A stretch of 64,000 nt of DNA from Microbacterium hibisci (GCF_015278255.1 NZ_JADIJC010000005.1:1-64000); one strand, 5' to 3'; positions 18,309 to 28,886 are shown, counted from the stretch's first letter. A program made the numbers and translations. Notes: a model not told the origin generated them from the letters alone.

Positions 18309-19208
18309 GTGTCCGGGCCGGACGTCGTGCTCGGTGCGAACCAGTACGGCAAGGCCGAGGTGCGCCTCGTCCGGATCGACCGCCGCACTTCACGCCACCG
18401 GATCACCGACCTCAACGTCACGTCGCAGCTGCGCGGCGCCTTCGACGCCGCACACACCGTCGGTGACAACGCCGCGATCATCGCCACCGACACGCAGAAG
18501 AACATCGTGTACGCCTTCGCCCGCGAGGGCGTCGGCGCCCCGGAGGACTTCCTGCTGCGGCTGGGACGCCACTTCACCAGCGAGTTCGCCTGGGTGACCG
18601 GCGGGCGGTGGGAGGCCGAGCAGTACAGCTGGAGTCGCATCGCGGTCGCCGGCGACGCGCACGACCACGCCTTCGTGCGCGGCGGCACCGAGACCCGCAC
18701 CGCAGCGGTGGTGTTCGCCGGCGGCGAGCCGACCGTCCTCGCGGGCCTGCGGGATCTGGCCGTGCTGAAGTCGACCGGCTCGGAGTTCCGCGGGTTCGTG
18801 CGCGACAGGTACACGACGCTCCCCGAGACCGACGATCGCATCCTCGCGACGTCGGTCACGGCGCGCTGGCGCTACAACCGCGACGACGTCGACTACGACG
18901 ACGCCTTCGCCCAGGTGCGCCGCGCGATGCTGGAGTCGTTCGCGCAGACGCACTCGCTCGCGCTCCAGCAGACCCTCTACGAGATGGGCCGGCACGTGCT
19001 GGCGGAGCGTGCCGACGTGGACGAGATCAGGTTCTCGATGCCGAACCTCCACCACTTCGCGGTCGACCTGACGCCGTTCGGCCTCGACAACCCGGGGGAG
19101 GTGTTCTTCGCGGCGGACCGGCCGTACGGGCTGATCGAAGCGTCGGTGCTCCGCGAGGGCGCCGACGCGCGGCACCCCGTGTGGGAGAGCATCGGCGGGT
19201 TCTGCTGA
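18309..19208 (+). CDS. uox: Urate oxidase (factor-independent)
   Basis: 299 residues from GTG 18309. Two T-fold halves. The catalytic Lys is in NQYGKAEVRL, the Thr in IIATDTQKN, and the His-containing NLHHFAVDLTPFGLDN follows the family. Cofactor-free oxidation of urate by oxygen gives 5-hydroxyisourate and hydrogen peroxide. Last gene of the operon, two bases after uraH; a hairpin terminator follows at 19233. No peroxisomal-type tail, as expected in bacteria. Confidence 0.95.
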   Translation: MSGPDVVLGANQYGKAEVRLVRIDRRTSRHRITDLNVTSQLRGAFDAAHTVGDNAAIIATDTQKNIVYAFAREGVGAPEDFLLRLGRHFTSEFAWVTGGRWEAEQYSWSRIAVAGDAHDHAFVRGGTETRTAAVVFAGGEPTVLAGLRDLAVLKSTGSEFRGFVRDRYTTLPETDDRILATSVTARWRYNRDDVDYDDAFAQVRRAMLESFAQTHSLALQQTLYEMGRHVLAERADVDEIRFSMPNLHHFAVDLTPFGLDNPGEVFFAADRPYGLIEASVLREGADARHPVWESIGGFC

Positions 19209-19232
19209 CCGCTCCGGTGCCCCGATGATTCT

Positions 19233-19261
19233 GACGGATGCTGCGGGTCGCGGCATCCGTC
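19233..19261. terminator. Hairpin terminator between urate oxidase and nitroreductase genes
   Basis: Arms 19233-19245 and 19249-19261 pair over 13 bases with one G-T wobble; loop GGT. The arms hold the GGATGC/GGCATCC word that is frequent in this genome. It separates two convergent genes. Confidence 0.7.
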
Positions 19262-19312
19262 CCTCGCGAGGTCTGCCGGATCAGCGCATCGGCTCGCTGC
19301 GGAGCCGCCCGG

Positions 19313-19849
19313 TCAGGGCATCCGGCTGACGAACCTGTGCGCGTCGATGCCCTTGCGCCGCGAGGTGCGGGAGCTCTTCGGCTTTCCGCCCACGTACAGC
19401 CACCCCAGGAGCTCTTCGTTCTTCTTCAGCCCGTGCGCCTTCGCCACGGCCTTGGCGCGCGTGTAGTGGCCGGTGCGCCAGATGACGCCCCAGCCCGCCT
19501 CGTCGAGCAGCAGACTCAGCACGTGGGCCACACCCGAGGCGACGGCCTCCTGCTCCCACGCGGGCACCTTGTGGCTCTTGCGGTGCGTGAACACGACGGC
19601 GACGAGCAGCGGCGCGCGCAGCGGCTTCGACGACGAACCCTTCTCACCCTCGGCCTTGCTGATCGCCCGGCCGAGCCGTTCACGGTCCGCGCCGCGCAGC
19701 TCGATGAGCCGCCACGGCTTCAGCGACGAGTGATCGGCGACGCGGCCGGCGGCCGCGACGAGGTCGAGCAGCTCCTGGTGGCTCGGCGCCTCGTCGGTGA
19801 CCTTCGACCACGACCGGCGGGAGAGGGCCGCATCGCGTGCGCCGGTCAT
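19313..19849 (-). CDS. Nitroreductase-family flavoprotein
   Basis: 178 residues from ATG 19849. The start region SRRSWSKVTDEAPSHQEL with SSLKPWRLIEL follows FMN-binding nitroreductases of the YdjA type (short version), and GWGVIWRTGHY is the flavin-contact segment. Probably an FMN-dependent NAD(P)H oxidoreductase; substrate unknown. Its start overlaps the msrB stop by one base (TGATG), so both are one transcript. Confidence 0.85.
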   Translation of the reverse strand: MTGARDAALSRRSWSKVTDEAPSHQELLDLVAAAGRVADHSSLKPWRLIELRGADRERLGRAISKAEGEKGSSSKPLRAPLLVAVVFTHRKSHKVPAWEQEAVASGVAHVLSLLLDEAGWGVIWRTGHYTRAKAVAKAHGLKKNEELLGWLYVGGKPKSSRTSRRKGIDAHRFVSRMP

Positions 19850-20265
19850 CAGGCGTCCTGCCCGTCGGTGCCGGGGGTGAACTGGAGGGAGATCGAGTTC
19901 ATGCAGTAGCGGTCGCCGGTGGGCGTGCCGAACCCGTCGGGGAAGACGTGCCCGAGGTGCGAGCCGCAGTTCGCGCAGCGCACCTCGGTGCGCACCATGC
20001 CGTGGCTGTTGTCTTCGATGAGCTCGACGGCCTCGGGACGGATCGACTCGTAGAAGCTCGGCCACCCGCAGTGCGAGTCGAACTTCGTGCCGCTGCGGAA
20101 CAGCTCGGCGCCGCACGCCGCGCACGTGTACAGGCCGGCACGGCTCTCGTCGAGCAGCTCGCCGGTCCACGGTCGCTCGGTGCCGGCTTGACGCAGCACC
20201 GCGTACTGGTCGGCGGACAGCTCTTCGCGCCACTGTGCGTCGCTCTTGTCGACGGCGTAGGTCAT
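19849..20265 (-). CDS. msrB: Peptide-methionine (R)-S-oxide reductase
   Basis: 138 residues from ATG 20265, preceded by the strong ribosome site GAGGAGG. Reduces methionine-R-sulfoxide. Zinc-binding pairs CAAC and CANC flank the beta core; the catalytic Cys is in DRYCMNSISL and FDSHCGWPSF is the usual signature. The linked nitroreductase suggests a small redox-repair operon. Confidence 0.95.
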   Translation of the reverse strand: MTYAVDKSDAQWREELSADQYAVLRQAGTERPWTGELLDESRAGLYTCAACGAELFRSGTKFDSHCGWPSFYESIRPEAVELIEDNSHGMVRTEVRCANCGSHLGHVFPDGFGTPTGDRYCMNSISLQFTPGTDGQDA

Positions 20266-20372
20266 GGTTCCTCCTCGGCCGGGTTTCCGGGCACCCTCCA
20301 TTCAACCTCAGCCGCCCGGGCGTCGGGTCGTCGCGAGTGATCGTGACCGCACCGGTGGGGGAGGATGGCGGG

Positions 20373-21392
20373 ATGGGCGACGACTTCGGCGGCGAGATCG
20401 ACGCCGTCGTGGACCGCTACGGCCGGTTCGCCCGCGACGAGGCGCCGGGCCGCTCGGCGCTGTACGCCGAGTGGGCGGCGGGGGTGGCCGCCGACCGCGA
20501 CATCGCCGGCATCCTCGCGCGCATCCCCTCCGCGCGCCGCCAGCCGCCGCTCGTCTTCGCCGTCTCACGCCTGCTCGGCGCACCCGAGCAGCCGTTCCCG
20601 GCGTGGGCGGCCTGGCTCACCGGGCATGCCGATGAGCTCGTGGCCGAGGCATCCGTCCGCCGGCTCCAGACGAACGAGCCGCAGCGCAGTGCTGCGCTCC
20701 TTCCCGCGCTGGCTACGATCAGCGGCCCGATCGCGCTGCTCGAGCTCGGCGCGAGCGCGGGGCTGTGCCTGTATCCCGACCGCTACTCGTACGACTATCG
20801 CGGGCCCGAGGGGGTCACCGCGCTGGATCCCGGGTCGGGACCGTCGTCCGTCGCGCTGGCGTGCGACGTCACGGGCGACCCGCCGCTGCGGATGCCCGAG
20901 GTGGTGTGGCGCGCCGGGATCGATCTCGAGCCGCTCGATGCCGGCGACCCGCGCGACCGCCGCTTCCTCACGAGCCTGGTGTGGCCCGGTGAGACCGGCA
21001 GGGTCGAGCGCATCGCCGCCGCGCTCGACATCGTCGCGGCCGATCCGCCGCTGCTGCTCGCCGGCGACGCGTCCGACCCCCGGGTGCTGGGCGAGGCCGC
21101 GGCGATGGCACCGGACGGCGCGACGCTCGTCGTCACCACGCCCGGGGTGCTTCCGCACATCCCGCACGCCGGGCGAGAGCGCCTCGTCGAGGCCGTCCGC
21201 GCCCTGGACGCGGTGTGGATCACGATCGACCCGCCGGGCCTCCACGAGTGGCGGCGGCACGTGGTCGATCCCGTGACCTGGGGCGGCTTCGTGCTCGCCC
21301 GCGACGGCGCGCCGCTGGCGGCGGTCGATCCGCTCGGTGCGTTCGTGCGCTGGCGCGCGTCGCACACGGAGGAGACGGATGCCGCGGGCTAG
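20373..21392 (+). CDS. DUF2332 family protein
   Basis: 339 residues from ATG 20373; an earlier in-frame ATG at 20235 would overlap msrB. The conserved core contains LLELGASAGLCLYPDRYSY and later VVTTPGVLPHI, the pattern of the uncharacterised DUF2332 family, which resembles a Rossmann methyltransferase (glycine-rich ELGASAGL loop). No activity has been assigned with certainty. It runs into a DUF3263 gene with nine bases between. Confidence 0.8.
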   Translation: MGDDFGGEIDAVVDRYGRFARDEAPGRSALYAEWAAGVAADRDIAGILARIPSARRQPPLVFAVSRLLGAPEQPFPAWAAWLTGHADELVAEASVRRLQTNEPQRSAALLPALATISGPIALLELGASAGLCLYPDRYSYDYRGPEGVTALDPGSGPSSVALACDVTGDPPLRMPEVVWRAGIDLEPLDAGDPRDRRFLTSLVWPGETGRVERIAAALDIVAADPPLLLAGDASDPRVLGEAAAMAPDGATLVVTTPGVLPHIPHAGRERLVEAVRALDAVWITIDPPGLHEWRRHVVDPVTWGGFVLARDGAPLAAVDPLGAFVRWRASHTEETDAAG

Positions 21393-21395
21393 CGT
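21390..21395 (+). promoter_or_regulatory. -10 element for the DUF3263 gene (leaderless)
   Basis: TAGCGT, whose first three bases are the stop codon of the preceding gene, followed by six bases and GTG 21402. Confidence 0.5.
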
Positions 21396-21401
21396 GGACG
21401 C

Positions 21402-21650
21402 GTGCCTCTGACCGATCGCGACCGCGCCATCCTCGACTTCGAGGCCGAGTGGCGCCGGCACGCGGGGGCCAAGGAGGAGGCGATCCGCGCCGACCTCGGT
21501 CTGTCACCCGCTCGCTACTATCAGCTGCTCGGGCGCCTCATCGACACGACCGAGGCGCAGCAGCACGACCCGATGCTGGTGAAGCGGCTCCGCCGCCTGC
21601 GCGACGCGCGACGGCACGAGCGCGCGGTGCGCGCCGCCGACGCGCACTGA
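21402..21650 (+). CDS. DUF3263 small helix-turn-helix-like protein
   Basis: 82 residues, GTG start. The pattern LTDRDRAILDFEAEWRRHAG then KEEAIRADLGLSPARYYQLL resembles a sigma-70 region 4-like helix-turn-helix; this is the DUF3263 family, conserved next to LytR_C proteins in actinobacteria. A DNA-binding role is likely from the fold but not proven. The C-terminus is Arg-rich. Confidence 0.85.
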   Translation: MPLTDRDRAILDFEAEWRRHAGAKEEAIRADLGLSPARYYQLLGRLIDTTEAQQHDPMLVKRLRRLRDARRHERAVRAADAH

Positions 21651-21705
21651 CCGGGCAGTCCGCACGAGACGTCTGTCGCCGCCGGGTCGCTCAGGATTCG
21701 GCGGG

Positions 21706-21711
21706 TAACAT
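21706..21711 (+). promoter_or_regulatory. -10 element for the LytR_C gene (leaderless)
   Basis: TAACAT followed by six bases and GTG 21718; no ribosome site. Confidence 0.5.
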
Positions 21712-21717
21712 CGACGG

Positions 21718-22287
21718 GTGCCGACCACGACGTACCCCCGGGATCGCTTCGATGAAGTGCCCGAGACGGACCGCGTCGGCGCCCACCGGGCCGAGAACCC
21801 GCGCATGCGGGGGTGGGTCGTGCTGCTGTGGGCGGCGCTGGCCACCATCGTGCTCATCGCCGTCGGCATCTTCGGCACGCTGCTGGCCTCCGGCCGGATC
21901 GAACTCGCCCCGAGCCCCGCACCCACCGCCGAACCGGTGACGGAAGTCGCACCGGTCGTCGACCCGACCTTCGACGTGATGATCCTCAACGCGACGCCGG
22001 AGTCGGGTCTCGCGACCCAGCTGAAGGAGGTCGTGGTCACGGCCGGCTGGGCCGACGACAAGGTCAGTGCGGGTGAGGCCGGATCACAGGACTTCCCGAC
22101 AACGACGGTCTTCTACGTCGATCCGGCGCACGAGGCCGCCGCCGCGGGCCTCGCGGACGTCATCGGCGGCGCCGCGATCGAGCAGAGCGACGCCTACCCG
22201 CCCACGACGGAGGGTGTTCCGCAACTGACCGTCGTGATCGGGCTGGATCGCACGGCGGCGGGTCAGACGCCGGCCCCTACGCCCTGA
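21718..22287 (+). CDS. Membrane protein with LytR C-terminal domain
   Basis: 189 residues: cytoplasmic N-terminus, one transmembrane helix at about 33-57 ([20 protein letters not shown]), a Pro-rich linker, then a LytR_C domain from about 82 ([19 protein letters not shown]) to the end. The LytR_C domain occurs alone or attached to LCP cell-wall ligases; here the LCP part is absent. Acts outside the membrane, perhaps in cell-wall assembly; precise role unknown. Follows the DUF3263 gene, as in related genomes. Confidence 0.85.
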   Translation: MPTTTYPRDRFDEVPETDRVGAHRAENPRMRGWVVLLWAALATIVLIAVGIFGTLLASGRIELAPSPAPTAEPVTEVAPVVDPTFDVMILNATPESGLATQLKEVVVTAGWADDKVSAGEAGSQDFPTTTVFYVDPAHEAAAAGLADVIGGAAIEQSDAYPPTTEGVPQLTVVIGLDRTAAGQTPAPTP

Positions 22288-22378
22288 TCGCGGCACGGCG
22301 TGTTTCGCGGGGGTAAACACTTGTGTGCCTGCGTGTCAACAAGTGACGAAACGCGCGGGAGCCGCATCGGCGCCTGCA

Positions 22379-22384
22379 TACGAT
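22379..22384 (+). promoter_or_regulatory. Probable -10 element of the cspA-type gene
   Basis: TACGAT, giving a leader of about 27 bases that holds the CAGGAG ribosome site. Further up, CACTTGT (22318) and ACAAGTG (22339) form an inverted repeat that could be an operator. Confidence 0.4.
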
Positions 22385-22417
22385 GAAGCCCTGCACCGCC
22401 GGCTACAGGAGATACGC

Positions 22418-22618
22418 ATGACCCAGGGCACCGTGAAATGGTTCAACGCCGAGAAGGGATTCGGCTTCATCACCGTCGCCGACGGCCAGGACGTCTTCGT
22501 CCACTACTCGAACATCGACATGACGGGCTTCCGCGTGCTGGAAGAGGGTCAGACCGTGGAGTTCACGGTCGGCTCCGGCCAGAAGGGGCCGCAGGCCGAG
22601 GCCGTGCGCGTGGTCTGA
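22418..22618 (+). CDS. cspA: Cold-shock protein, CspA family
   Basis: 66 residues, a single cold-shock domain with both RNA-binding motifs, KGFGFITV and DVFVHY. Normal length. ATG 22418 has CAGGAG eight bases upstream. An RNA chaperone that melts mRNA structure. Followed by a 14-bp hairpin, so it is monocistronic. Confidence 0.95.
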   Translation: MTQGTVKWFNAEKGFGFITVADGQDVFVHYSNIDMTGFRVLEEGQTVEFTVGSGQKGPQAEAVRVV

Positions 22619-22653
22619 ACCGCGGGAACCGGCGTGCGACGCCGGTCCGACGC

Positions 22654-22685
22654 CGAGACGGGATGCCTCAGGGCATCCCGTCTCG
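22654..22685 (+). terminator. Hairpin terminator after the cold-shock gene
   Basis: Perfect 14-base arms 22654-22667 and 22672-22685, loop TCAG. Confidence 0.8.
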
Positions 22686-22711
22686 CTGCGTTTCGGCATC
22701 CGTCATCGCGG

Positions 22712-22738
22712 CTTGCACTCGATAGGGGCGAGTGCCAG
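22712..22738 (+). promoter_or_regulatory. Degenerate upstream CIRCE operator
   Basis: CTTGCACTC, nine bases, GAGTGCCAG. The inner GCACTC/GAGTGC is perfect, and spacing equals the CIRCE consensus. It overlaps the probable groEL -35 (TTGCAC, 22713-22718) and -10 (CAGAAT, 22736-22741). Confidence 0.75.
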
Positions 22739-22744
22739 AATGTA

Positions 22745-24428
<1,684 letters not shown>

Positions 24429-24461
24429 TCCAGAACTCCACGACCGCGTAGCGCGTTCACA

Positions 24462-24489
24462 GGACGGCCCCTCTTCGGAGGGGCCGTTC
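24462..24489 (+). terminator. groL terminator with TTCG tetraloop
   Basis: Ten-base perfect stem 24464-24473 / 24478-24487 around TTCG, extended by wobble pairs to 24462-24489 and followed by TCTGCGTTCT. Also placed for the convergent WXG100 gene. Confidence 0.85.
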
Positions 24490-24507
24490 TGCGTTCTGCC
24501 GAGTGGG

Positions 24508-24795
24508 TCAGCGGAACAGGCTGGTGGTCGCCAGTTCCGTGTCGGCGTACTGACGCCCGGCCGCCGCCAGTGCGGTGTTGATGTTCGCCAGCGACTCCTC
24601 GACCTGACGCTGTGTCGCCCGCCACTGCTCGACGACGCCCGCGAACGCGGCCGACGCGGTGCCGGTCCACGAGGACTGCAGCTGCGTGAGCTGCGCGAGC
24701 ATGGCGTTCGACTCGGCCTGGAGCCGGTCGATCGTGCCGCGCACCGAGGCGGTGGAGGTGAGGATGCTGTCGCTGTCGACGGTGAAGACGGCCAT
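24508..24795 (-). CDS. WXG100-family protein (ESAT-6-like)
   Basis: 95 residues from ATG 24795. Helical throughout, with the central WXG turn in QSSWTGTASAAF. Members are substrates of type VII secretion and form helical hairpin dimers. No ESX ATPase, EccB-E or second WXG100 gene is nearby, so it is an orphan here. Export and partner are inferred from the family. The 141-base gap upstream, to the kinase gene, holds only a weak dyad. Confidence 0.88.
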   Translation of the reverse strand: MAVFTVDSDSILTSTASVRGTIDRLQAESNAMLAQLTQLQSSWTGTASAAFAGVVEQWRATQRQVEESLANINTALAAAGRQYADTELATTSLFR

Positions 24796-24936
24796 GAGGG
24801 CTCCTGATCGATGTGCGGTGGCCGGATGCCGAACCCGCGGTGCCCGCAACGCTAAGGGTCCGCACGGAAGCGGGTCGCGGCATCCGTGGTCATCTGTGGA
24901 GCGGGCGCGGACCGCCCCGGCTGGGGAGGAACCGCG

Positions 24937-26685
24937 TCACTCGGTGGCGTCCGCCAGGCGCGGCAGCGGCTGCGTCGGGATCTCGAGGTGCTCGGCCGCA
25001 TCGCGGACGTCGGCCAGGGGGAACGCGACGCGGAACGTCGCGCCGCCACCGGGGGTGTCGACCACGCCGACCGAGCCGTGCAGCGCCTCGACGATCGACG
25101 CGACGATCGAGAGGCCCAGCCCCGATCCGCCGGTCTCGCGCGTGCGCGACGTGTCGGCGCGCCAGAAACGCTGGAAGATCTTGTCCTTGATCTGATCGGG
25201 CACGCCTTCGCCGTGGTCGATCACCTCGATCCAGCCCATGCGATCGCGGGCGTCGACGCCCACGCGCAGCTCGATGGGGGAGTCCTCCGACGAGTAGCGC
25301 CGGGCGTTGCCGAGGAGGTTCGTCACGACCTGGCGGATGCGGTTCTCGTCGCCGAGCACCACCGGCGCCAGCACCTCGCGCGTCGGCGGCTCTTCCGGCT
25401 CGGGGAGGAGCGGAGACGGCACATCGCGGGCGGACCCGGCCGCGGGCAGCGGCTTGGGCCGGCGCCGCAGCAGTGACAGCGTGGCGCCCGCGCGCGAGAT
25501 GGTGGAGGCTCCGGTCGTGCGGCGCTTGGCGTCGGGGGAGACGGATGCCTCGCCCTCGGGCGGCAACGGCGGCTCGTCCAGCGTGGAGTCGAGCACGGCG
25601 ACCGGGCGCAGCGGCGCGGCCGCGCGCACGTCGAGCGCCGCATCCCGGGCCACCGGCCGCAGGTCGACGGGTCCGATGACCACGTCGCGGCGCTCGTCGA
25701 GGCGTGCGAGGGCGAGCAGGTCCTCGACGAGGAGGCCCATGCGGATCGCCTCCTTCTCGATGCGGTCCATCGACTGCGAGATGTCCTCCTCGCCGCGGAC
25801 GGCCCCCATGCGGTAGAGCTCGGCGTAGCCGCGGACGGTCACCAGCGGGGTGCGCAGCTCGTGGCTGGCATCGCCGATGAACCGCCGCATCTGACGGACC
25901 GTCGCGTCGCGCTGCGAGAGGGCGGCGTCGACACGGTCCAGCATCGCGTTGATCGCCGTCTTCAGGCGGCCGACCTCGGTGGTCGTCGGCTCGATGTCGG
26001 TCATGCGCAGGCTGAAATCGCCGGCGGCGATCGCGTCGGCGGTCGACTCGACCTGCCCGAGGCTGCGGAAGGTGAGGGTCACCAGATACCTCGTGGCGAC
26101 CGCCCCGCCGACCAGGATGAGGATGGCGAGGATGCTGTAGATGCCGATGTACGACGCGATCGTGCGGTTCACGGTCGCCAGCGGCACGGCGACCATCTGC
26201 GTGTAGAAGACGCCGGTGTTGCCGAGCTCCTGCACCGTCACGGTGGCACGGAACTCCGTCGTGCCGTCCTCGGACGGGATCGTCTTGATCTGAAGCTCCT
26301 GTGGAAGAGCGTGATCGAGCGGATAGATCTCGGGGAACGCGGGCGCCGGTCCGCCGCGGCCGCCGGCCGTCTCGAGCAGCTGACCCTCGTCGGGCTCGTA
26401 CACCGCGACGAAGTAGTCGACCGAGGGGGCGTTGTCGATGGGCTCCGCCTCGAGCCGGCCCTCGTCCGAGCTGAGATTGAGCAGCGGGCTCGCGGCATCC
26501 GTCCGGGCGAGGGAGTCGACCTGCGTGTCGACCCCGTCGATCAGCGAGTTGCGCAGGAACAGGGCGGTGCCGACACCGGCGGCGAGGAGGCCCACAGCCA
26601 GGAGCACGACGGTGACCCCGGTGACCTTCGCGCGCAGACTCGTGCCGCGCCACCACCGGGTGACCGCATCGGGCTTGTGCGCCAG
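24937..26685 (-). CDS. Two-component sensor histidine kinase, PhoR/TrcS-like
   Basis: 582 residues if started at CTG 26685, which is preceded by AGCGGAGGGGGCGAC, an almost ideal ribosome site. The first in-frame GTG (26607) would remove the basic TSLRAKVTGV and part of the first transmembrane helix, so CTG is preferred. Order: TM1 about 31-50, extracellular domain to about 175, TM2 about 180-205, HAMP, dimerisation helix with the phospho-acceptor His in GDASHELRTPL, then an HATPase domain. A linker of about 75 residues rich in Pro/Ser/Arg separates DHp and ATPase parts. The ATP lid ends GGSGLGLSIVASIVEAL. Cognate to the regulator upstream (25-base gap). Confidence 0.85.
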   Translation of the reverse strand: MAHKPDAVTRWWRGTSLRAKVTGVTVVLLAVGLLAAGVGTALFLRNSLIDGVDTQVDSLARTDAASPLLNLSSDEGRLEAEPIDNAPSVDYFVAVYEPDEGQLLETAGGRGGPAPAFPEIYPLDHALPQELQIKTIPSEDGTTEFRATVTVQELGNTGVFYTQMVAVPLATVNRTIASYIGIYSILAILILVGGAVATRYLVTLTFRSLGQVESTADAIAAGDFSLRMTDIEPTTTEVGRLKTAINAMLDRVDAALSQRDATVRQMRRFIGDASHELRTPLVTVRGYAELYRMGAVRGEEDISQSMDRIEKEAIRMGLLVEDLLALARLDERRDVVIGPVDLRPVARDAALDVRAAAPLRPVAVLDSTLDEPPLPPEGEASVSPDAKRRTTGASTISRAGATLSLLRRRPKPLPAAGSARDVPSPLLPEPEEPPTREVLAPVVLGDENRIRQVVTNLLGNARRYSSEDSPIELRVGVDARDRMGWIEVIDHGEGVPDQIKDKIFQRFWRADTSRTRETGGSGLGLSIVASIVEALHGSVGVVDTPGGGATFRVAFPLADVRDAAEHLEIPTQPLPRLADATE

Positions 26686-26710
26686 GTCGCCCCCTCCGCT
26701 CGGATCCGCG

Positions 26711-27403
26711 TTACGCGGTCTTGCCGGCCTTCAGCATGTAGCCGAAGCCGCGCTTGGTCTGGATGAGCGGCTCGGTCGAGTGCGGGTCGATCTTGCGGCG
26801 GAGATACGAGATGTAGCTCTCGACGATGCCGGCATCGCCGTTGAAGTCGTACTCCCACACGTGATCGAGGATCTGCGCCTTCGAGAGCACGCGGTTGGGG
26901 TTGAGCATGAGGTAGCGCAGGAGCTTGAACTCGGTGGGGCTGAGGTCGATGGAGGCCTCGCCCACCTGGACGTCGTGGGTGTCCTGGTCCATCGTGATCT
27001 CGCCGGCGCGGATCACGGACTCCTCGTCGGCCTGCATGGTGCGGCGGAGGATGGCCTGGATGCGTGCGACGATCTCGTCGAGGCTGAAGGGCTTCGTGAC
27101 GTAGTCGTCGCCCCCGGCGTTGAGGCCGGTGATCTTGTCTTCGGTCTCGTCCTTCGCGGTGAGGAAGAGGATCGGCGCGGTGTAGCCGGCGCCGCGGAGA
27201 CGCTTGGTGACGCTGAAGCCGTTCATGTCGGGCAGCATCACGTCGAGCACGATGAGATCGGGCTCCTCTTCGAGCACGGCCGAGATCGTCTGGGCACCGT
27301 TGGAGACGGCGCGAACCTGGAATCCGGCGAATCGCAGGCTCGTGATCAGCAGGTCGCGGATGTTCGGTTCGTCGTCCACGACGAGGATGCGCGGTGCGGT
27401 CAT
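26711..27403 (-). CDS. OmpR-family response regulator, PhoP/TrcR-like
   Basis: 230 residues. Receiver domain with VVDDE at 8-12, phospho-acceptor Asp54 in IVLDVMLPDM and Lys in DYVTKPFS; winged helix from about 130 with LSPTEFKLLRYLMLNPN and the recognition-helix region VESYISYLRRKID; ends in RGFGYMLKAGKTA. Closest in pattern to actinobacterial PhoP/TcrX. First gene of the pair with the kinase. Confidence 0.92.
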   Translation of the reverse strand: MTAPRILVVDDEPNIRDLLITSLRFAGFQVRAVSNGAQTISAVLEEEPDLIVLDVMLPDMNGFSVTKRLRGAGYTAPILFLTAKDETEDKITGLNAGGDDYVTKPFSLDEIVARIQAILRRTMQADEESVIRAGEITMDQDTHDVQVGEASIDLSPTEFKLLRYLMLNPNRVLSKAQILDHVWEYDFNGDAGIVESYISYLRRKIDPHSTEPLIQTKRGFGYMLKAGKTA

Positions 27404-27537
27404 GCCCTCATTATGTCGGCGTAACCCATGCCAAGTCTGGATATCGGCGACGAGCGCGCGAATTCGTCGCGGCGGGGCCTCGCGGAAAGCGGGCGCGAGG
27501 TCTAGCGTCGGGGCCAGGCGAGCCGAGAGGAGTCGTC

Positions 27538-28758
27538 ATGGCCCACATGGTGATCGTCGGCGGAGGCGTGGCCGGGGGAACCGCCGCGAAGGCGCTGCGC
27601 GACGAGGGGTTCGACGACCGCATCACCCTCGTCGCGGGAGAGCCGCATCCCCCGTACCAGCGTCCGCCGCTGTCGAAGGGGTATCTGGCCGGGAGCGAGG
27701 GGACGGATGCCGTCTACCTCCGCCCCGCGGACTGGTATGCCGATCGCGGCATCCGCCTGCTCACCGGGCTCTCCGCGACCTCGATCGATCCGTCGGCGCA
27801 CGCGATCGAGCTGGAGGACGGCACCCGTCTGGACTACGACGCGGTGCTCCTCGCGACCGGAGCGACGCCCCGCATGATCCCGCTCGAGGGGCACGACCTG
27901 CCGGGGGTGGTGACGCTTCGGCGGCTCGAGGACTCCGACGATCTCGCCGACCGGCTCCGGGACGGGGGTCGTCGACTCGTGGTGATCGGCGGCGGATGGA
28001 TCGGCATGGAGGTCGCGGCGACCGCACGCGGGTTCGGCAACGAGGTGGCGATCATCGAACGCGACGCCGTGCCGCTCGCGGCGGCGCTCGGACCCGAGAT
28101 GGGCGAGGTCTTCGGCGCGCTGCACCGCGAGCACGGTGTCGACCTGCGGACCTCGGCCGGCATCGAGCGCATCGTGGGGGACCACGCGGCGGAAGGCGTC
28201 CTCGTCGACGGCGAGCTCCTGCCGGCCGACCTGGTGCTCGTCGGCGTCGGAGCCGCCCCGAACACCGCTCTCGCCGAGGCGGCCGGTCTCGACATCCTGA
28301 ACGGCGTCCTCACCGACTCCGCGCTGCGCACCAGCGCTCCGGACGTGTTCGCGGCCGGTGACGTCGCGAACCCGTATCATCCCGTCATCCAGCGGCACCT
28401 CCGCAGCGAGCACTGGGCCAACGCGCTGAAGTCGGGCAAGGTGGTGGCCCGGTCGATGCTCGGGCAGCCGGCATCCTTCGACGAGATCCCGTACTTCTAC
28501 ACGGATCAGTACGACCTCAGCATGGAGCTGTCGGGGTACGCCCCGCTCATGGCGGATGCCGAGATCGTCGTGCGGGGCGACGTCGCCACCCGCGAGTTCA
28601 TCGCGTTCTGGACGGATGACGGACGCGTGGTCGCGGGCATGAATGTCAACGCGGGCAACGTCAACAAGAAGGTGCAGGCGCTGATCCGCTCGGGGGAGCG
28701 CATCGACCGTGATCGGCTCCGCGACCCCGGCACGCCTCTCGAGTCTCTGCTGTCGTGA
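27538..28758 (+). CDS. FAD-dependent ferredoxin/rubredoxin reductase-type oxidoreductase
   Basis: 406 residues from ATG 27538 with ribosome site GAGAGGAG. The FAD loop VIVGGGVAGGTAAKAL is at the start, PPYQRPPLSKGYL follows, the NAD-binding loop VVIGGGWIGMEVAATARGFG lies near 146-165, and the GDV motif (DVFAAGDVANPYH) and the reductase C-terminal domain complete it. Such proteins pass electrons from NAD(P)H to a ferredoxin or act as monodehydroascorbate-like reductases. No ferredoxin or P450 gene is adjacent. Divergent from the PhoP-like regulator. Confidence 0.9.
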   Translation: MAHMVIVGGGVAGGTAAKALRDEGFDDRITLVAGEPHPPYQRPPLSKGYLAGSEGTDAVYLRPADWYADRGIRLLTGLSATSIDPSAHAIELEDGTRLDYDAVLLATGATPRMIPLEGHDLPGVVTLRRLEDSDDLADRLRDGGRRLVVIGGGWIGMEVAATARGFGNEVAIIERDAVPLAAALGPEMGEVFGALHREHGVDLRTSAGIERIVGDHAAEGVLVDGELLPADLVLVGVGAAPNTALAEAAGLDILNGVLTDSALRTSAPDVFAAGDVANPYHPVIQRHLRSEHWANALKSGKVVARSMLGQPASFDEIPYFYTDQYDLSMELSGYAPLMADAEIVVRGDVATREFIAFWTDDGRVVAGMNVNAGNVNKKVQALIRSGERIDRDRLRDPGTPLESLLS

Positions 28759-28880
28759 CGGCTGGCCGGCGCTCGGCGCCGACCCTCGATGACGGCTGCC
28801 TCGGCCGCCGTCCGCGGTCGGTGCACCACGCGGCGGTCACGACCTCATTTCTTCCCCTGTCGATCCGGGACGCCGTGTAT

Positions 28881-28886
28881 TAGGTT
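28881..28886 (+). promoter_or_regulatory. Possible -10 element for the 5'-nucleotidase gene
   Basis: TAGGTT within TATTAGGTT; leader of about 65 bases. The 198-base spacer shows nothing else I can name. Confidence 0.35.
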
